From assembly GCF_007829815.1 (NCBI RefSeq), contig NZ_VIWT01000009.1:62001-126000 (forward strand): 64,000 nt of DNA. The letters run 5' to 3'. The notes beneath the pieces were generated by a model. That model saw only the letters and a program-made list of their open reading frames with translations, was not told the origin of the DNA and searched no databases. Shown piece after piece: positions 34,288 through 42,418 of the stretch. This stretch comes from Kitasatospora viridis (GTDB lineage Bacteria > Actinomycetota > Actinomycetes > Streptomycetales > Streptomycetaceae). Numbering within the stretch: position 1 is the stretch's first letter; every line of letters starts with the position of its first letter. A program made the translations under genes and the position numbers.

Positions 34288-35466
34288 GTGCGCATCACAG
34301 ATCACGTTCGGTGGGATCGGGGCTTCCCGGTGAAGTACCTCGTCGTCCAGGAGGACGAGGACGGCGTGGAACAGCTCTGGGGGAGGTGCGCGGGCGTTGA
34401 AGGGCTGTTCGTCGACCCGGTCCCGCCGCCACGGGAGATCCTCACCCTGCGCGGATGCAGCCCCGACGGTCTCCTGAGCGAGGTCCTGGCCGAGCCCGAC
34501 AGCTCGATGCGGAGCCTGGGCGACATGTGCGTCGAGGTCTGGGACGACGAGCAGCCCGTGCAGTGGTGGACTCTCGTCGATGCGGTCGTGGTGGCCCGTC
34601 AACCCCACCCCGGCGACCCGGCGCGGTACGACATCGTGCTCGGCGCCGGCGTGAGGAACGAGGAGAGCTTCCTCGAACTGCCAGCGACACCACGCTTCGA
34701 GCTCTTCGCGGGACGGATGGTTGCTGCTGCGAGCGCGGGCCGGTGCTCCGCCGTGGACGGTCTGTTCAAGCAGCGAGCGGACCCCGCTCCCGTCCCGATG
34801 GAGCTGATCGGCTGCGAGGCCACGGAGCCAGTGCTCATGGGGACTCGGCGACCGCGCCGGCGAACACCGGGCTGGGCCGATCTCCTGGTACTGGATCGCC
34901 ACGGCGCTGTGATGGCCTCGCGCACCGTCGACCTGGCCATCACCGGAGCGCGCCCGTCCGTGCTCGGCGATGGACTGGAAGACATCACCCTCACCGACGG
35001 CGGCGCCGACCGACCATCGCCGGCGGCCCGCCCGATCTGGGCGCAGTGGTACCAGGGCCCGCCGGCCGCCCCCAACCTGTGGGCGCCGTACGACTCGCAG
35101 GGCAGGGCCGCGTGGCTCGACCTCACCACCCGTGCCTGGCGGGTGCCCGCGCCCCGACCGGACCGCTCCGGCGGCGACCACCACCTCGACGGCCGGTTCG
35201 TCACGGACGTCCCCGGGCTGCACTGCGCGATCGGCGAGGCCCTGCTCGGCCCCGGCCGCTACTTCGGCCGGGAGTGGAACGCCTTCAGGGACTGCCTGTG
35301 CGGTGGATTCGGAGTGGCACCGCCCTTCACCCTGACCTGGCACGACTCCGAAGTCGCACGCCGCGCACTGGCGGACGTCGTAGAGGATCCGGAGGGCCAG
35401 CTCTCCTACTTCGAGGAGATCGTGCGACTCCTCGAACAGCGCGGCGTCACGGTCGTGCTCCGGTAG
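34288..35466 (+). CDS. Barstar-domain protein with large N-terminal region
   Basis: 392 residues from GTG 34288, the start suggested by a preceding GGGGG; earlier in-frame starts cannot be excluded. The last 90 residues (VPGLHCAIGEALLGPGRYFG ... WNAFRDCLCGGFG ... YFEEIVRLLEQRGVTVVLR) match barstar-type RNase inhibitors, with the usual helix carrying aromatic and acidic residues. The N-terminal 300 residues are unrecognised and contain repeated short modules (WWTLVDAVVVARQPHPGD, LLVLDRHGAVMASRTVDLA). Barstar relatives neutralise barnase-like toxins. No toxin gene is adjacent, so it may be an orphan immunity protein against polymorphic toxins. Confidence 0.75.
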   Translation: MRITDHVRWDRGFPVKYLVVQEDEDGVEQLWGRCAGVEGLFVDPVPPPREILTLRGCSPDGLLSEVLAEPDSSMRSLGDMCVEVWDDEQPVQWWTLVDAVVVARQPHPGDPARYDIVLGAGVRNEESFLELPATPRFELFAGRMVAAASAGRCSAVDGLFKQRADPAPVPMELIGCEATEPVLMGTRRPRRRTPGWADLLVLDRHGAVMASRTVDLAITGARPSVLGDGLEDITLTDGGADRPSPAARPIWAQWYQGPPAAPNLWAPYDSQGRAAWLDLTTRAWRVPAPRPDRSGGDHHLDGRFVTDVPGLHCAIGEALLGPGRYFGREWNAFRDCLCGGFGVAPPFTLTWHDSEVARRALADVVEDPEGQLSYFEEIVRLLEQRGVTVVLR

Positions 35467-35588
35467 CCCGCACGAAGGCTTCTGTGGGAAGAGCCCAGCC
35501 CGGCTCTTGACCGAACGGGACGGTGCCCCGTCTGTCCACTGTCCATTCGTCGGGCTGTGCGCGGTGCTGACCGCCTGGCCCGCGCGTG

Positions 35589-36731
35589 TCAGATCGGCAG
35601 GTCCCACCCGGGGCCGTCCTCGGTGCCCAGCCACACGCGCTGACGGGCAGTGGAGACCGTGATCCCGAACTGCTCCTGGTGGGGCTCGTTGGCGTCCTGC
35701 CAGCGCTGCACGGCCCGTTCCACCCGATCCCAGAGACGAACGGGACCGCGCTGGATGACGGTCCACCCGCCATCGGGGTCGGCGGTCGTGCGGGCCTGTG
35801 AACCGGTGGACACGTCCCAGAGGATCTGCTCCGCCCCCGCCCCCATGCGCTCGGCCGAGGGTGCGGCGAGCTGCGCTACCCAACCGCCGGTCCAGTCATC
35901 GAGTTTCGCGGGGTCGATCCGGCTCGGACGCTCGTCTCCGGGCAGGAGGGCCAGCATCGGACGGGGCGGCCGGTCGTGCGGCCGGGCGATCATGAAACTG
36001 GTGTAGCCGGGGAGGAAGCGACCCCTGGCCTCTCCGGGGCCGGTCACGTCGAGCAGAGCGAGGGCGTTGGCGTAACTCCACCCGGAGATGGTGGCCAGGA
36101 TCTTTCCGCCGGGCTTCACCTGGTGCAGCCACGGCAGCGGGACGTACCGGACCGAGCAGGTGGCGATGAGCCGGTCATAGCGCCCGCCCTCCGGGTCGCC
36201 GCGCAGCCCGTCACCGATGATCAGGCGAGGCGCGTAACCGGCCGCCTTGAGCGCCGTGGCAGCAGCCCCGCCGACCACCGGGTCGTACTCGATGCTGGTC
36301 AGGTTGGCGTCCCCGAGGCGGTGCGCGCCGAGGGCGGTCGAGTATCCGGTTCCGGTCCCGATCTCCAGCACCCGGTGACCTGCCTCCGCGCCGAGCTGCT
36401 GCCACATCCGCAGCACCAGCGACGGCAGGGTGGACGAGGACGACGGGGAACCGGTCACGGCATCCTCGGTCACGTCGTCGGGCCTGACCCGGCCGTCCAG
36501 TTGGGTGATCAGCGTCTCGTCGGAGTAGACCCCCTCCAGCCACCCGGGATCGCCCTCCCGGACAGGCCGGTAGCCGGTGGGGACGCTGCCCGCCACCGGC
36601 AGGAAGTACGACCCCGTGAACAGCTCGCGGGGAACCGCGACGGCCGCGCTGCGCCACTCGGGCTCGGCGAGGGCGCCGTCCTCGGCGAGCCTGTCCGCCA
36701 GGGCGCTGCGGAGCTGATCCGATGTGCTCAC
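35589..36731 (-). CDS. SAM-dependent methyltransferase, ATP-grasp peptide maturase type
   Basis: 380 residues. The PIMT-like methyltransferase core is clear: GHRVLEIGTGTGYSTALGAHRLG (SAM motif I), LTSIEYDPVV, LIIGDGLRG and YDRLIATCSVRYVPLPWLHQVKPGGKILATI. The N-terminus (LRSALADRLAEDGALAEPEWRSAAVAVPRELFTG ... SSSSTLPSLVLRMWQQL) and the beta-rich C-terminus fit the methyltransferases encoded beside ATP-grasp ligases in graspetide-type clusters. GTG 36731 overlaps (GTGA) the stop of an upstream reading frame that reads as the tail of an ATP-grasp ligase. That partner is destroyed, so the enzyme is probably stranded. Confidence 0.8.
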   Translation of the reverse strand: MSTSDQLRSALADRLAEDGALAEPEWRSAAVAVPRELFTGSYFLPVAGSVPTGYRPVREGDPGWLEGVYSDETLITQLDGRVRPDDVTEDAVTGSPSSSSTLPSLVLRMWQQLGAEAGHRVLEIGTGTGYSTALGAHRLGDANLTSIEYDPVVGGAAATALKAAGYAPRLIIGDGLRGDPEGGRYDRLIATCSVRYVPLPWLHQVKPGGKILATISGWSYANALALLDVTGPGEARGRFLPGYTSFMIARPHDRPPRPMLALLPGDERPSRIDPAKLDDWTGGWVAQLAAPSAERMGAGAEQILWDVSTGSQARTTADPDGGWTVIQRGPVRLWDRVERAVQRWQDANEPHQEQFGITVSTARQRVWLGTEDGPGWDLPI

Positions 36732-36834
36732 GTGTCGGGGCCTTTCTCCAGTTGGTCGGTGAGAGCTTGGGCGATGGCTCCGGTGGTCTGTGCCGGCTGC
36801 CACGCCCACTGGCCGTTTGCACTCAAGTTGTTCT
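36728..36834 (-). pseudogene. C-terminal stub of an ATP-grasp ligase
   Basis: About 33 residues remain, reading LSANGQWAWQPAQTTGAIAQ then ALTDQLEKGPDT and a stop in the GTGA overlap with the methyltransferase. NGQWAW followed by a short alpha helix ending ALxxxLEKG is how RimK-like ATP-grasp peptide ligases end (their Mg-binding Asn lies in the N-x-NGQ segment). The rest of the gene and any precursor peptide gene are missing; transposase sequence begins immediately upstream. The left limit is approximate. Confidence 0.6.
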
Positions 36835-36906
36835 TTATGCTCTGATCCGGTCGCGTTCGATGATGGTCTCGGGGGACCGGACGGCCTTGCCCATGTTGTA
36901 GCGAGT
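36835..36906 (-). pseudogene. 3' end of a disrupted DDE transposase
   Basis: Reads TRYNMGKAVRSPETIIERDR then IRA and a TAA at 36835. When the IS3 element (36907-40249) and one copy of its AGT target duplication are removed, this joins in frame to GRPLGSKNQRPA encoded at about 40253-40300, recreating the typical tail of a common Streptomyces DDE transposase. Confidence 0.65.
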
Positions 36907-36937
36907 TGAGCTTCCCCCGCTGTGCGAGAGGCGCTGA

Positions 36938-37323
36938 TTAGCTGGTCAGAACGGGTGTGGGTGGTCCGATTGTCATCGGTTCGGTCGTCGCCTGGTCGGC
37001 GTAGTACTTCGTCTCGTACTCGTCCGGGCTGAGCCAGTCGAGTCGCTTCTGGATGCGGCGGGTGTTGTACCAGCCGTCGATGTAGGCGAACAGGGCGAGG
37101 TCGGCGTCGGTGCGGGTCTCGAAAGTCGTGCGGCGCACGCACTCGGTCTTCAGGACGCTCCAGAAGTTCTCCGCGAGGGCATTGTCGAACGAGTCGCCCA
37201 CGCTTCCCATGCTCGGCTCGATTCCTGCCTTCAGCAGACGAGTTGTGAGCTTGACGGACGTGTACTGGCAGCCACGGTCACTGTGGTGGATCAGCTTCCC
37301 GGGCTCGATGGGGCGGCCGTGCA
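36938..37323 (-). pseudogene. IS3 transposase orfB, C-terminal part
   Basis: Encodes the second half of the rve integrase core: GRPIEPGKLIHHSDRGCQYT with the second catalytic Asp, then GSVGDSFDNALAENFWSVLK carrying the catalytic Glu, and a C-terminus YNTRRIQKRLDWLSPDEYE. It is separated from its N-terminal half by the 2-kb inner IS. Removing that insertion and one GTGCA copy restores a continuous frame (...LEYALH-GRPIEPGK...), so the insertion is the only lesion seen. Confidence 0.85.
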
Positions 37324-39332
37324 CCCGGCTTCGACAGTTGGCGGGCACACGACCGGGTGCGATCGGATGTCATCGCAGGTCAGCGTGATTTGAGTGGTCT
37401 GGAGCGGTATCGGGCTGCGGGCACGCGAGTTCAGGTGTTCTGCTGCTGTGGCCCGGGCTGACTGGGCATCATGCGGGCATGTACGTGCGGAAGACCCAGC
37501 GGCGGAACAAGGACGGCAGCGTTGTTCGGTACGTGCAGCTGGCCACGAACCGGCGGGTGGGCGGCACGACGCAGGCTGACGTGCTGCTCAACCTCGGGCG
37601 GGAGGACAAGCTTGATTTGGACTCCCTGCGGCGTCTGGTCGCGTCCTTGAACCGCTACCTCGGCGACACGGACGTGGACGTCGCCGAGCCGCTGGGCGTC
37701 GAGGGTGGCCCGCTGGAGGTGGTGGCCTCCCGCCCGCTCGGTGCGGTCTGGCTGCTGGACGGCCTGTGGAAGCTGCTGGGCATCGACCAGGCCCTGGCCA
37801 AGGTGCTGGACGCGCGCCGGTTTCGCACGGACGTGGAGCGGGCGCTGTTCGCGCTGGTCGCCAACCGGGCGGTGGCACCGGACTCCAAGCGGGCCGCGAG
37901 TGAGTGGGCGAGTCGGGACGTGGTGATCCCCGGCGCGGGTGAGATCGCCGAACAGCACGCCTACCGGGCCATGGATCTGCTCGTCGGCGAAGACACCCAA
38001 TCCGCCGTGCAGGAAGCGGTGTTCTTCGCCGCGGCGAACCTCCTCGACCTAGAGGTCGACCTGATCTTCTTCGACACCACCAGCACCTACTTCGAACGCG
38101 ACGACGCCGACACCGCGGACGGGGCCCTTCGCCGCTACGGGCACTCCAAGGACCACCGCAAGGACCTCCCGCAGGTCGTGATCGGCCTGGCCGTCACTCG
38201 CGAGGGCATCCCGGTCCGCTGCTGGACCTGGGCCGGGAACACGAGCGACCAGAGCGTGATCGAGCAGGTCAAAGCCGATCTGCGGGCCTGGCGCCTGGGC
38301 CGGGTGGTCACCGTCACCGACTCCGGCTTCTCCGGCGAGGCCAACCTCGCCTGCCTCGCCCGCGCCGGCGGGCACTACATCACCGGCGTCAAGATGCGCG
38401 AAGGCTCCGCAAAAGCTGCCGAGGCCCTCGCCAGGCAGGGCCGCTACCAGCACGTCCGGGACAACCTGCGGGTCAAGGAGGTCCGCCTGGACTCCGATCC
38501 CGGCAGACGCTGGATCATCTGCCACAACCCCGCCGAAGCCGAACGGGACAAGCTTCGGCGCGAGCAGCAACTCCAGGCGATCACCGAAGAACTCGACCGG
38601 ATCGCCGCCGCCCGCGCGGCGGACGCCAAGAAGGCCAGGGAGCGCGCCGCCAAGGCCGGCCTCAAGCGAGCCGTCATGCCGTCCGACGCGCCCCACCGCA
38701 AGGCCGAGTGCGCACTGCGGGACCACCCCTCCCTCGGCCGCTGGCTCAAGCAGTCCACGACCGGCCGACTGTCCATCGACCGCGCCAAGGCCAAGACCGA
38801 GGCCAACCTCGACGGGAAGTACCTGCTGGCCACGTCCGACCCGGACCTGACGGCCGAGGATGTCGCACTCGGCTACAAGAACCTCCTGGAAGCCGAACGA
38901 GCCTTCCGCACCATGAAGTCGACCTTGTATCTGCGGCCGGTCTACCACCGCCTCGACGACCGCATCCGCGCTCACGTCCTGCTCTGCTGGCTCGCGCTGC
39001 TACTGATCCGCGTCGCCGAACGCCGCACCGACCTCACCTGGCGGACCATCAGAACCGAACTGCAGCGCATCCATCAGGTCACCCTCGCCGGGCCCGCCGG
39101 ACGGCTCGAACAGACCACCCAGACCACCGACACCCACGAGCGGATCTTCAAGAGCTGCGGCATCCCGATGCCGGCAAAGTTGAGCGGCCTCACCACCGCC
39201 GAATAGGCCCTGACCAGGACAAAGACCTGTCGGAGGCGTGGACACACGCCCCCGACGGCACCTCACGCCTATTCCCGCAGGTCACACCCGAAATCCGACA
39301 TGATCGTGTGCCCGCCAACTGTCGAACTCGGG
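37324..39332 (+). mobile_element. IS1634-family insertion sequence
   Basis: 2009 bp. Its 29-bp terminal inverted repeats (37324-37352 and 39304-39332) begin CCCG and share TTCGACAGTTGGCGGGCACA with only two mismatches overall. GTGCA flanks both ends (37319-37323 and 39333-39337), a 5-bp target duplication. It contains one full-length transposase gene and intact ends, so it may be mobile and recently inserted. Confidence 0.9.
37479..39206 (+). CDS. IS1634-family transposase
   Basis: 575 residues, full length. The N-terminus MYVRKTQRRNKDGSVVRYVQ and DVLLNLGREDKLDLDSLRRL is typical of the IS1634 group. The DDE nuclease core is recognisable: first Asp in DLIFFDTTSTYFE, second Asp in VVTVTDSGFSG with ANLACLARAGGHYITGVKMREG, and the Glu in LLEAERAFRTMKSTLYLRPVYHRLDDRIRAHVLLCWLAL. 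A Lys/Arg-rich helical insertion lies at residues about 350-400. It would cut and paste the surrounding element using the 29-bp ends. Confidence 0.93.
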   Translation: MYVRKTQRRNKDGSVVRYVQLATNRRVGGTTQADVLLNLGREDKLDLDSLRRLVASLNRYLGDTDVDVAEPLGVEGGPLEVVASRPLGAVWLLDGLWKLLGIDQALAKVLDARRFRTDVERALFALVANRAVAPDSKRAASEWASRDVVIPGAGEIAEQHAYRAMDLLVGEDTQSAVQEAVFFAAANLLDLEVDLIFFDTTSTYFERDDADTADGALRRYGHSKDHRKDLPQVVIGLAVTREGIPVRCWTWAGNTSDQSVIEQVKADLRAWRLGRVVTVTDSGFSGEANLACLARAGGHYITGVKMREGSAKAAEALARQGRYQHVRDNLRVKEVRLDSDPGRRWIICHNPAEAERDKLRREQQLQAITEELDRIAAARAADAKKARERAAKAGLKRAVMPSDAPHRKAECALRDHPSLGRWLKQSTTGRLSIDRAKAKTEANLDGKYLLATSDPDLTAEDVALGYKNLLEAERAFRTMKSTLYLRPVYHRLDDRIRAHVLLCWLALLLIRVAERRTDLTWRTIRTELQRIHQVTLAGPAGRLEQTTQTTDTHERIFKSCGIPMPAKLSGLTTAE

Positions 39333-39905
39333 GTGCAGGGCGTACTCCAATGCGGTGAGGACCAGGTCGGCGTCCGCTCGTTCGGATGTGTGCCAGCCCA
39401 CGATCCGGCGGGAGAAGGCGTCGCGGATCGTGGCCAGCCACCACGGGCCCTGGCCGGTGGGGATCAGCGAGATGTCGGCGACCCACAGCCGGTTGGGGGC
39501 ACTCGCGGTGAAGTCGCGCTGGACCAGGTCCGGGGCGGGGTCGGCTGCCGGGTCGCGGCGGGTGAAGCCGCGGGGCCGGCGCGGGCTGACGCCTTGAAGG
39601 CCGGCCTGGCGCATCAGGCGCTCGACCCGCTTGCGGCCGACGTGGGTGCCCTCGCGTCGTAGGACGGCGTGGACGCGCGGGGAGCCGTAGGTCGCGTCGG
39701 AGTCGGTGTGGATGCGGCGGATGTGCTCGGTCAGTTCGGCGTCGTGGCGCTTGCGCTCGCACGGCTCGTGGATCTCTCGGCGCCAGCGGTAGTAGGTGGA
39801 GGCGGGGATGTGCAGTTCCCGGAGGACGGGCTCGGCCCCGAAGCGGTCCTGGTGCTCGTCGATGAGCTTCAGTACCGTCGCCGGGTCGGGTCGAGCTCCT
39901 GGGCG
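39333..39905 (-). pseudogene. IS3 transposase orfB, N-terminal part
   Basis: Follows orfA by -1 frameshifting at a run of six T on the minus strand (A6 at 39906-39911). It reads RPGARPDPATVLKLIDEHQD, then the HTH_21-like segment PASTYYRWRREIHEPCERKR, YGSPRVHAVLRREGTHVGRK and the first catalytic Asp in NRLWVADISLIPT. It ends at ALEYALH where the IS1634 element entered. The DDE triad is therefore split between this and 36938-37323. Confidence 0.85.
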
Positions 39906-40180
39906 AAAAAAGCCGAGGCGGCCTTGAGGATCTCGCAGGACCGGCGCAGCTCGGCGTTCTCCTTGCGTAGTTGGGCCAGTTCCTCCTTCTCGACGGTGGT
40001 CAGCCGGTCCTCGCGCTCGCCCCGGTCTGCTTCGTCCTGGCGGATCCAGTTGCGCAGGGCCTCGTGGTGCACGCCCAGATCGCGGGCCATCTGACGGATC
40101 ACCGGCTTCGGGTCGGCTGAGCGGTACGCGGCAACAGCACGCTGCCGCAACTCGGGCGGGTACTTCATCGGTGCAGCCAT
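39869..40180 (-). CDS. IS3 transposase orfA
   Basis: 103 residues. Helix-turn-helix HTH_Tnp_1 domain (MKYPPELRQRAVAAYRSADP ... MARDLGVHHEALRNWIRQDE) followed by a leucine-zipper-like coil (VEKEELAQLRKENAELRRSCEILKAA). OrfA proteins bind the IS ends and, by -1 slippage on the T6 run near codon 91, are fused to orfB. Alone it regulates transposition. The gene itself looks intact although orfB is broken. Confidence 0.85.
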   Translation of the reverse strand: MAAPMKYPPELRQRAVAAYRSADPKPVIRQMARDLGVHHEALRNWIRQDEADRGEREDRLTTVEKEELAQLRKENAELRRSCEILKAASAFFAQELDPTRRRY

Positions 40181-40252
40181 CGCAGAGGCTCCCTTCTCAT
40201 GGCCCATCAGGCCATATCCGACGACCTGCCGCACCCCGGGGGAACCTCAAGT

Positions 40253-40566
40253 GGCGGGCCGTTGGTTCTTCGAGCCGAGCGGTCTGCCGAGGCCGGGCCG
40301 CGATGGTTTCGGCGCACGGGCCAGGCAGGGCAAAGCCGGGCCGAGGTTCCTGAACCCCCGGCAGACCCAGGCCGGGGTAAGCCTGTTCGGTCCCACTGGT
40401 CTCTCCCAGGGGGCGGCGGATGTCCTCGGCAAGCGGCCGGGTGAGACTGGGTTGGGTGTGTGCACCGCTGATCAGCCACGTCCAGCGGTGCGCCTCTTCG
40501 GGGGGGCTTGAGCCGGGTCCAGCCGACCGTCTGCCCGTTCATCAGCGGTTGGACGGCACGGCTGGT
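40253..40566 (-). pseudogene. Decayed DDE transposase, C-terminal region
   Basis: Across shifting frames the minus strand reads VGWTRLKPP, EEAHRWTWLISGAHTQPSLT, RPLAEDIRR, then LTPAWVCRGFRNLGPALPCL and RPLGSKNQRPAT. These are successive pieces of the C-terminus of a widespread Streptomyces DDE transposase (NF041680-like), separated by at least two frameshifts. The last piece continues at 36906 beyond the IS3 insertion. The upstream limit is approximate. Confidence 0.65.
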
Positions 40567-40598
40567 GGCCTTGGCGATGAACAGCAACCGTAGCTCCG

Positions 40599-41087
40599 TC
40601 AGACCGCGAGCTGACGGACCTTTCCGGGGTCGAGGTGCAGCTCGTACGGGGTCGAGCAGTCGCTGATCTCCGTGCCCACCGGGGCACCGCACGGGCACCG
40701 GCGGTTTACCCCGCCCCGGCCCGACAAGCCGCAACAGCCGACATCGTCGAAGCTCGGGGCACGGACCGGCTCCAGGCCCGGCGCGTCGTCAGGATGAAGA
40801 ACCACAGTCCCTCGCGGCCCTGCAGACATCAGGAAGTAGTCACCGTCCGGACCACCAACGCACGGGCCGCCCGGGAAGATCGCCACCGGGTCCTCGCACA
40901 GCATGAACGGTGCGCCCCAAGGCTCCGGTTCCACCGCGAAGCACCCCCGCGGCACGGTGGCGGACGCCGTCCGCGTCCCACCGTCCTTCGAATAGCCCTG
41001 GTCCATCGGACGAACGGGGATCTCAGTCAACTCGGTCAACGGTCCCGTGATCGCAGAATCACAGGCCACACACGCGAACACCATCAC
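40599..41087 (-). CDS. Cys-rich protein, paralog of the gene at 45978
   Basis: 162 residues (GTG 41087, with an ATG one codon later). The N-terminal CVACDSAITG looks like half a zinc ribbon; further on are TVPRGCFAVEPEPWGAPFML, FPGGPC, FLMSAGPRGTVVLHPDDAPG, CCGLSGRGGVNRRCPCGAPVG and DCSTPYELHL. Nearly every block has a counterpart in the protein at 45978, so this is a real family with about six conserved cysteines, probably metal-binding. Function unknown. The stop lies in an inverted repeat TCCGTCAG...CTGACGGA. Confidence 0.75.
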   Translation of the reverse strand: MMVFACVACDSAITGPLTELTEIPVRPMDQGYSKDGGTRTASATVPRGCFAVEPEPWGAPFMLCEDPVAIFPGGPCVGGPDGDYFLMSAGPRGTVVLHPDDAPGLEPVRAPSFDDVGCCGLSGRGGVNRRCPCGAPVGTEISDCSTPYELHLDPGKVRQLAV

Positions 41088-41439
41088 CCGCAGTTTTTAA
41101 CACCCCCCGAGGAACCCGCCAACCCAATTAGCCTCCCACCACGGCACTCAGGCACAGCAGACTGGGCCGAAGCATCACCCCTGGACCTGGTGGTACAGCT
41201 TCGATGAGACAAACCGGCCACCTTCGGTGGTCACATCGAGGTCGAACGCGCCTTATTTCAAACGGAGTTCGGCGAGATGGTCGGCGACCCCACGCGCGCC
41301 CGACGTGGGTACCTCGATCGGTGCGCATTCTCATACCAACACTGCGGCGGGTCACCCCCAGCCGTCACTGCCGGTCGCATTCACCCCGTCGACGGCGGGC
41401 CGGTGCTGACGCCCCGGCGACGCACCCCGTCAGGCAGCG
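41088..41439. other. Intergenic stretch with element scar
   Basis: About 350 bases with no convincing gene. It is unusually AT-rich in places (AGTTTTTAAC near 41091; CGCCTTATTTCAAACGGAG near 41248) and ends in the right copy of the 70-bp duplication. It may hold decayed mobile DNA. Confidence 0.5.
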
Positions 41440-41440
41440 T
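41371..41440. repeat. Right copy of the imperfect 70-bp duplication
   Basis: Counterpart of 34089-34158 in the same orientation (about 87 percent identical by eye). Between the copies lie the barstar gene, the stranded methyltransferase, the nested IS elements and the Cys-rich gene. Confidence 0.7.
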
Positions 41441-41910
41441 CACGCGTCCTCCTGCCCGCTGGTGACCACAGGATCTGAGTCGGCGGGCAGCAGGTCCAGC
41501 AGCAGGGCCACCGCGTCCTCGGCGTTCCCGACCTCGCCGACTACCGCGCTGGGGTGGCAACTGCGGACGGTGAAGCGGCCGTTGTGCAGGGGCTCGATCA
41601 GGCCGGCCTGTGGGGTCCACGGGAACGTGGTGGTGCTGCTGAAGCGCAGCGTGTAGTGGCTGGTGAACGGGTACAGCCGGCGCAGTCGTGGTTGGGCGGC
41701 GGCGGCTTCCCAGAGGGGGAGGAGGGCGGGGAACGGGCGGGCCCGGTGCGTCTCGTGGTGCCACTGCCAGCGCAGGTGCAGGGCCTGCCAGGCGGCGTCG
41801 ACGGCGTGGGTGGGGCCGCGGCGGCGGGCTGCGGCCAGGTCCGGCAGCACCGGGCGGGCCGGCAGGGGCGGCTGGTGACGGGGTGTCCGGTCCTGGGTGT
41901 TCACGGCCAC
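41440..41910 (-). CDS. DUF6193-like protein
   Basis: 156 residues from GTG 41910 (a second GTG lies two codons later). The core TRARPFPALLPLWEAAAAQP-like region and LYPFTSHYTLRFSSTTTFPWT with HNGRFTVRSC resembles Streptomyces proteins annotated as DUF6193 natural-product-associated. The C-terminus has NAEDAVALLLDLLPADSD. No catalytic motif is evident. Divergent from the VOC gene at 41943 with only 32 bases between starts. Its stop sits at the edge of the 70-bp repeat. Confidence 0.65.
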   Translation of the reverse strand: MAVNTQDRTPRHQPPLPARPVLPDLAAARRRGPTHAVDAAWQALHLRWQWHHETHRARPFPALLPLWEAAAAQPRLRRLYPFTSHYTLRFSSTTTFPWTPQAGLIEPLHNGRFTVRSCHPSAVVGEVGNAEDAVALLLDLLPADSDPVVTSGQEDA

Positions 41911-41942
41911 AGTGTGTCGGACCCGGCTGGCATCCTCCAGAC

Positions 41943-42398
41943 ATGGAGACGACGTGGCAACTGGTGATCGACTGCGCCGACCCGCAGCGGCTGGCGCGCT
42001 TCTGGGCCGAGGCGCTGGGGTACGTGCCCGAGCCGGCGCCGAGCGGGTACTCGACCTGGCGCGAGTACTGGGTGGCCGTGGGCGTGCCCGAGGAGGAACT
42101 GCCCGTCGGGGCCGGGGAGATGGCGGAGTCGATCGTCGATCCGGCGGGACGGGGGCCGCGGGTGTGGTTCCAGCAGGTTCCCGAGCCGAAGGTCGCCAAG
42201 AACCGGCTGCACCTTGACGTGAAGGTGGGCGGTGGGCGCGAGGTCCCCCTGGCAGTCCGCGTCCAGCGGGTCGGCGCCGCGGTGGAGCGGCTCACCGCGG
42301 CCGGTGCCGCCGTGCTGCGGATCACCGACGAGTCGGACGCGGCGCTCTACGGCGCCCTGCTGGGGGACCCCGAGGGGAACGAGTTCTGCGTCGTTTAG
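41943..42398 (+). CDS. VOC-fold (glyoxalase/bleomycin-resistance-like) protein
   Basis: 151 residues. Two beta-alpha-beta-beta-beta halves are visible: METTWQLVIDCADPQRLARF and FWAEALGYVPEPAP open the first; NRLHLDVKVGG and VERLTAAGAAVLRITDE...GDPEGNEFCVV form the second. Metal-ligand-type His and Glu occur (LHLDV, GNEFCV). Such proteins detoxify or bind small molecules. ATG 41943 follows the divergent DUF6193-like gene closely. Substrate unknown. Confidence 0.85.
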   Translation: METTWQLVIDCADPQRLARFWAEALGYVPEPAPSGYSTWREYWVAVGVPEEELPVGAGEMAESIVDPAGRGPRVWFQQVPEPKVAKNRLHLDVKVGGGREVPLAVRVQRVGAAVERLTAAGAAVLRITDESDAALYGALLGDPEGNEFCVV

Positions 42399-42418
42399 GC
42401 GAGTAGGCGCACGAGTCC

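Larger units (their letters stand above)
36907..40249 (-). mobile_element. IS3-family insertion sequence, interrupted by another IS
   Basis: The ends TGAGCTTCCCCCG (from 36907) and, inverted, TGAGGTTCCCCCG (to 40249) are imperfect terminal inverted repeats starting with TGA, as usual for IS3. The element is flanked by AGT at 36904-36906 and 40250-40252, a 3-bp target duplication. Subtracting the inner element (2009 bp) and its 5-bp duplication leaves 1329 bp, a normal IS3 length. It carries orfA and orfB with a T6 slippage site. Confidence 0.85.

Noticed and set aside
36835..36893. A 19-residue peptide MGKAVRSPETIIERDRIRA as a precursor peptide for the methyltransferase
   Set aside because: It joins in frame, after removing the IS3 element, to a transposase tail; it lacks a core-peptide pattern.
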